The notes under the pieces were generated by a model. That model did no database searches, had not been told where the DNA came from, and saw nothing but the letters and a program-made list of their open reading frames with translations. A DNA stretch of 32,796 bases from an uncultured Lachnospiraceae bacterium (GTDB lineage: Bacteria; Bacillota; Clostridia; Lachnospirales; Lachnospiraceae): assembly GCA_902788035.1 (NCBI GenBank), contig CADAIL010000028.1:1-32796 (forward strand), in the 5' to 3' direction. The number at the start of each line of letters is the position of its first letter. Position 1 is the stretch's first letter. The translations under genes were made by a program, and so were the position numbers. Below are positions 30,001-32,796 of the stretch, piece by piece.

Positions 30001-32796
30001 ATGAAAATTCCAAATGTAAAGAGATGTGTTTCCGGGCTGATGGCAGCCATGATGGTGCTCACTTCGTGCGGAACTTCGACGCCGGTCTTTGCGGATGAAC
30101 TTGAGTATCCCCCGCTCCAGAGCGTCATTGACCAGCTGGATGCGGACGAGATCGTCCGCCCGAGCGATTACATTGTTCCCGTCGGAGCGGAATTTAACGT
30201 AAGTATCGATTTTTCAAATCTTGATATCCCGGATCCGTCAAAGGTAAATATCTACCTCGATGATGCGGTCAATGCGGAAGGCAGCTGGTTCAGCACGGAC
30301 CATGCGGATACCTACAGGACGACATATCACATCGAGCCTGTCAGCGGGCATCCGGTCTATCAGATCAGCCGCAGCATCCGTGTAAAGGAGAGCGAAAAGC
30401 CCGCGCCGGCAGAAACGGAAAGTGTCCAGACAGGATCGAACGGGATCAGTGAAGAAGGGTCGCCTTCAGAAGACCAGTCAGGGGAGGGTCCCAGTGATGA
30501 GGATCCCCAGACGGATGAGAACGGACCCGGTGATACTGAAGTTCCGTCCACAGACAGCGGCTCTGACAGCGGAACGGAATCAGTAATAGCTGAAACGCAG
30601 GAAGCATCGGACGGGCAGGAACAGCCTGAAGATCAGGACAATCCGGATAATGATGAGTCCTCTGTGGCAGATGAACGCGTAGTGCCTTCCGACACGGACA
30701 GCAGCCTCAGCCTGGATGAGGAACCGGTGCAGGAGACAGAGAGCGGGATTGGTTCTACTCTCACAGAGGATGTGCCTCCGGTGAAGGAAGATGATGATAA
30801 GCCGTCCATCCTCTCGGTGATCGTGGGCGGTATTGCAGGGCTCTTTGCGAAAGATGAGATCGAGGTACCGGAAGATGAGCTGATTGATGAAGCCCTTGTC
30901 GGTGCCTCGGGAGCCGCGATCGATGCAAGTGTCAACTGTACATCGACTTCGTTCGGTTCAGTTTTTGTCAACCATGCCTACCAGACATCAGGCAATTCAG
31001 GAGGGGATGTGATCCTCTACTGCGGAGAGGTCGACATGCATTTCTCTGAAGGCGTGCATACGAGACAGAACCTGGTAGGGGCTTCCCTTGAAGGGCACAC
31101 AGTGACATCAGCTGACGCCCTGCGTGTGGGCATCATGCAGTACTATTTCTGGAACAAGGCCGGTGTCGGCAATGACAAGGCGAGGGGCCTTACCCAGAGG
31201 GCTGTATGGGCGATGGCGGTCGGTGATGAGGCCGGCGGCGTCAGCAACACTACATGGCTGACACAGGCAGGACTTCTCGACGTATATAATGCCGGGAAGT
31301 CATATGCATCAGCCAACGCGTCAAAGTTCGAGCTTGGCGAGTGCTATGCCCTTGTACAGGGAGATTCTCAGAAGCTCGTGTATCTCAGTGTCTCAGAAAA
31401 ACCGGATGAAGGATCGGCCAAACTGGTCAAGAAATCATCCGATGCGGCGGTGTCAGGCAACAGCAGTTACAGCCTTAAAGGGGCGGTCTACGGTGTATAT
31501 ACCGACAAGGACTGCACGAAAAAAGTGAAGGAACTGACGACCGGTGACAATGGGACATCCAACACGGTCACGCTCAGCGCCGGGACCTATTATGTGAAAG
31601 AGATCACCGCACCGAAGAACTTCAGGAAAGATGGAACGGTCCATACAGTAAAGGTGGAATCCGGCAAGACAGCGACAGTCAATGTGACGGATACACCGGA
31701 AAAGACGCCTTTCCATGTGCTGAAGACCTCGGAGGACGGGGGCGGCATGCCGGTCACAGGGACAGTCTATACCGTCTATTCCGACAAGGCCTGCACAAAA
31801 TCAGTTGGGACCCTCACCGTGGGGAAAGACGGAAAGTCCAACGTGCTCGAGGTACTGTACGGCACATACTATGTGAAGGAGACGAAGGCTGCGGAAGGAT
31901 ATGCCCTCGATACGGAAGTCCATACGGTCGAGTGCAAGGATACCTCTGAAGCCGAGATCAAGCTGAGCGACAAGGTCGTGAGGGCAGGCATCAGGATGAC
32001 AAAATGGGATGCAGAACTGGGGCGCAGCACAGCCCAGGGCTCCGGTACGCTGAAAGGTGTCGAGATCGAGGTCATCAGTGAGAATGAATATGACATCGTG
32101 GTGGGCGGCAAGCCGGTCAGCAGGGGAGGAACCGCGGTGAAGCTCGTATCAGATGCGGAAGGCGTGATGCAGACATCGGCGGACCTGCTCCCGGTCGGCA
32201 GTTACTCATGGAAAGAGGTCAAGGCCCCGGCAGGCTACAGCCTCGGGGGAGCGGAAGGCAGCGTCACGGAAGGAACGTTCGCCATCACTGCGGAAGATGC
32301 GGGAACAGTCAAAGACCTGACAGGAAAAGGACCTTCGGATGCGGTGCTCAGGGCAGGCGTCCGATTTGACAAGCAGGACCTTGAACTGAAGGAGAGGACA
32401 TCCCAGGGCGATGCTGTCCTTGAAGGCGCAGTTATCGATATCGTGTCGGAAAATGATAATCCTGTCTTTGTCGGCGGTAAGGAGTACAAGAAGGGCGATG
32501 TAGTCCTTACCCTTACGACCGGAAAGGACGGCACGGCGGCATCAGGGAAGGATGCCCTTCCGGCCGGTTCCTATTCATGGAAAGAGACCAAGGCACCTGC
32601 CGGATACCTGCTCGAGGGAACAGTGTCCGGAAGTTTTGTCCTGACAGAAAAGGACGCCGGGACGATCAAAGACCTTTCCGGCAAAGGACCTTCCGACCAG
32701 GTCATCCGCGGAGGCGTGAAGATCGGCAAATGGGAGGCTGAGACAGAAAGGCGCGACCCGCAGGGAGGGTCATCCCTTGGCGGAACGACATTTGCC
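30001..32796 (+). CDS. Large thioester-domain / SpaA-repeat adhesin (3' end beyond the window)
   Basis: Open for 932 codons and running off the window. A signal peptide (residues 1-31, cut after VFA) contains an LTSCG that also resembles a lipobox. Residues about 135-290 are a disordered Ser/Glu/Asp/Pro-rich stretch. A TQxA-type thioester domain follows: candidate Cys341 in LYCGE and TQRAVW at 398-403 with Gln399. Such Cys-Gln thioesters let adhesins bind host targets covalently. Next are two Cna_B/SpaA domains (about 470-660, YYVKEITAP and YYVKETKA). Then come longer repeats of 123 and 119 residues starting at nucleotides 31981, 32350 and 32707, each with a K/R-AG-V opening, VGGK and SYSWKEVKAPAGY. 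The C-terminal anchor is not visible. ATG 30001 follows GGAGGAAAA. Confidence 0.88.
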   Translation, partial: MKIPNVKRCVSGLMAAMMVLTSCGTSTPVFADELEYPPLQSVIDQLDADEIVRPSDYIVPVGAEFNVSIDFSNLDIPDPSKVNIYLDDAVNAEGSWFSTDHADTYRTTYHIEPVSGHPVYQISRSIRVKESEKPAPAETESVQTGSNGISEEGSPSEDQSGEGPSDEDPQTDENGPGDTEVPSTDSGSDSGTESVIAETQEASDGQEQPEDQDNPDNDESSVADERVVPSDTDSSLSLDEEPVQETESGIGSTLTEDVPPVKEDDDKPSILSVIVGGIAGLFAKDEIEVPEDELIDEALVGASGAAIDASVNCTSTSFGSVFVNHAYQTSGNSGGDVILYCGEVDMHFSEGVHTRQNLVGASLEGHTVTSADALRVGIMQYYFWNKAGVGNDKARGLTQRAVWAMAVGDEAGGVSNTTWLTQAGLLDVYNAGKSYASANASKFELGECYALVQGDSQKLVYLSVSEKPDEGSAKLVKKSSDAAVSGNSSYSLKGAVYGVYTDKDCTKKVKELTTGDNGTSNTVTLSAGTYYVKEITAPKNFRKDGTVHTVKVESGKTATVNVTDTPEKTPFHVLKTSEDGGGMPVTGTVYTVYSDKACTKSVGTLTVGKDGKSNVLEVLYGTYYVKETKAAEGYALDTEVHTVECKDTSEAEIKLSDKVVRAGIRMTKWDAELGRSTAQGSGTLKGVEIEVISENEYDIVVGGKPVSRGGTAVKLVSDAEGVMQTSADLLPVGSYSWKEVKAPAGYSLGGAEGSVTEGTFAITAEDAGTVKDLTGKGPSDAVLRAGVRFDKQDLELKERTSQGDAVLEGAVIDIVSENDNPVFVGGKEYKKGDVVLTLTTGKDGTAASGKDALPAGSYSWKETKAPAGYLLEGTVSGSFVLTEKDAGTIKDLSGKGPSDQVIRGGVKIGKWEAETERRDPQGGSSLGGTTFA

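Overview
The window looks like a chromosomal segment of a Clostridia-class Firmicute, most likely a gut or rumen Lachnospiraceae. This is inferred from moderate GC, strong AGGAGG-type ribosome sites, the gene order holB-ricT-trmN6-rsmI, an Orn/Lys/Arg decarboxylase of Firmicute type, and large SpaA/Cna_B surface proteins. No species can be named from sequence alone.

Layout. 1-5206: a two-component system (5'-damaged response regulator plus sensor kinase) next to an ABC ATPase and an 859-aa FtsX-type permease, with a TGACA-N4-TGTCA operator-like box between the two halves. 5288-6157: purC. 6216-7841 (minus): PLP decarboxylase with a long structured 5' leader. 8345-9160: Cof-type HAD phosphatase. 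9245-12433: a Tet(M)/EF-G-like ribosomal GTPase fused to a C-terminal Rae1/YacP (NYN) endonuclease domain, with a 36-bp tandem repeat inserted in its G domain. 12516-14717 (minus): tex. 14790-15606: a non-coding tract holding eight 73-bp hairpin repeats and then a long imperfect palindrome of about 227 bp. 15679-20192: a gmk-like kinase, holB, ricT, trmN6 and rsmI, resembling the Bacillus tmk-holB-yaaT-yabB-yabC cluster. 20337-22767 (minus): a cytidylate-kinase-like protein and a RecQ helicase. 22820-25333: a membrane-anchored extracellular protein and a Glu-rich protein, both of unknown function. 25447-26913: nicotinate phosphoribosyltransferase. 27134-29092: a SpaA-repeat surface protein. 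29275-29345: tRNA-Gln(CUG). 29380-30000: a recombination-site-like tract, three tiny ORFs and a terminator. 30001 to the window end: a large adhesin with a TQxA thioester-type domain, continuing past the window.

Themes. (1) Conserved enzymes (decarboxylase, TetM-like GTPase, RecQ) carry low-complexity Ser/Ala/Gly/Asp-rich insertions, and several short tandem duplications lie in and between genes. (2) Three genes (tex, gmk-like, 22820) have good promoters whose predicted start sites fall within about 3 nt of the ATG and have no visible Shine-Dalgarno, so they may be leaderless. (3) The most interesting candidates are the GTPase-Rae1 fusion, the 73-bp hairpin array with its neighbouring palindrome, and the tiny-ORF/terminator leader in front of the adhesin. 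All functions are inferred from recalled motifs; no database search was run.
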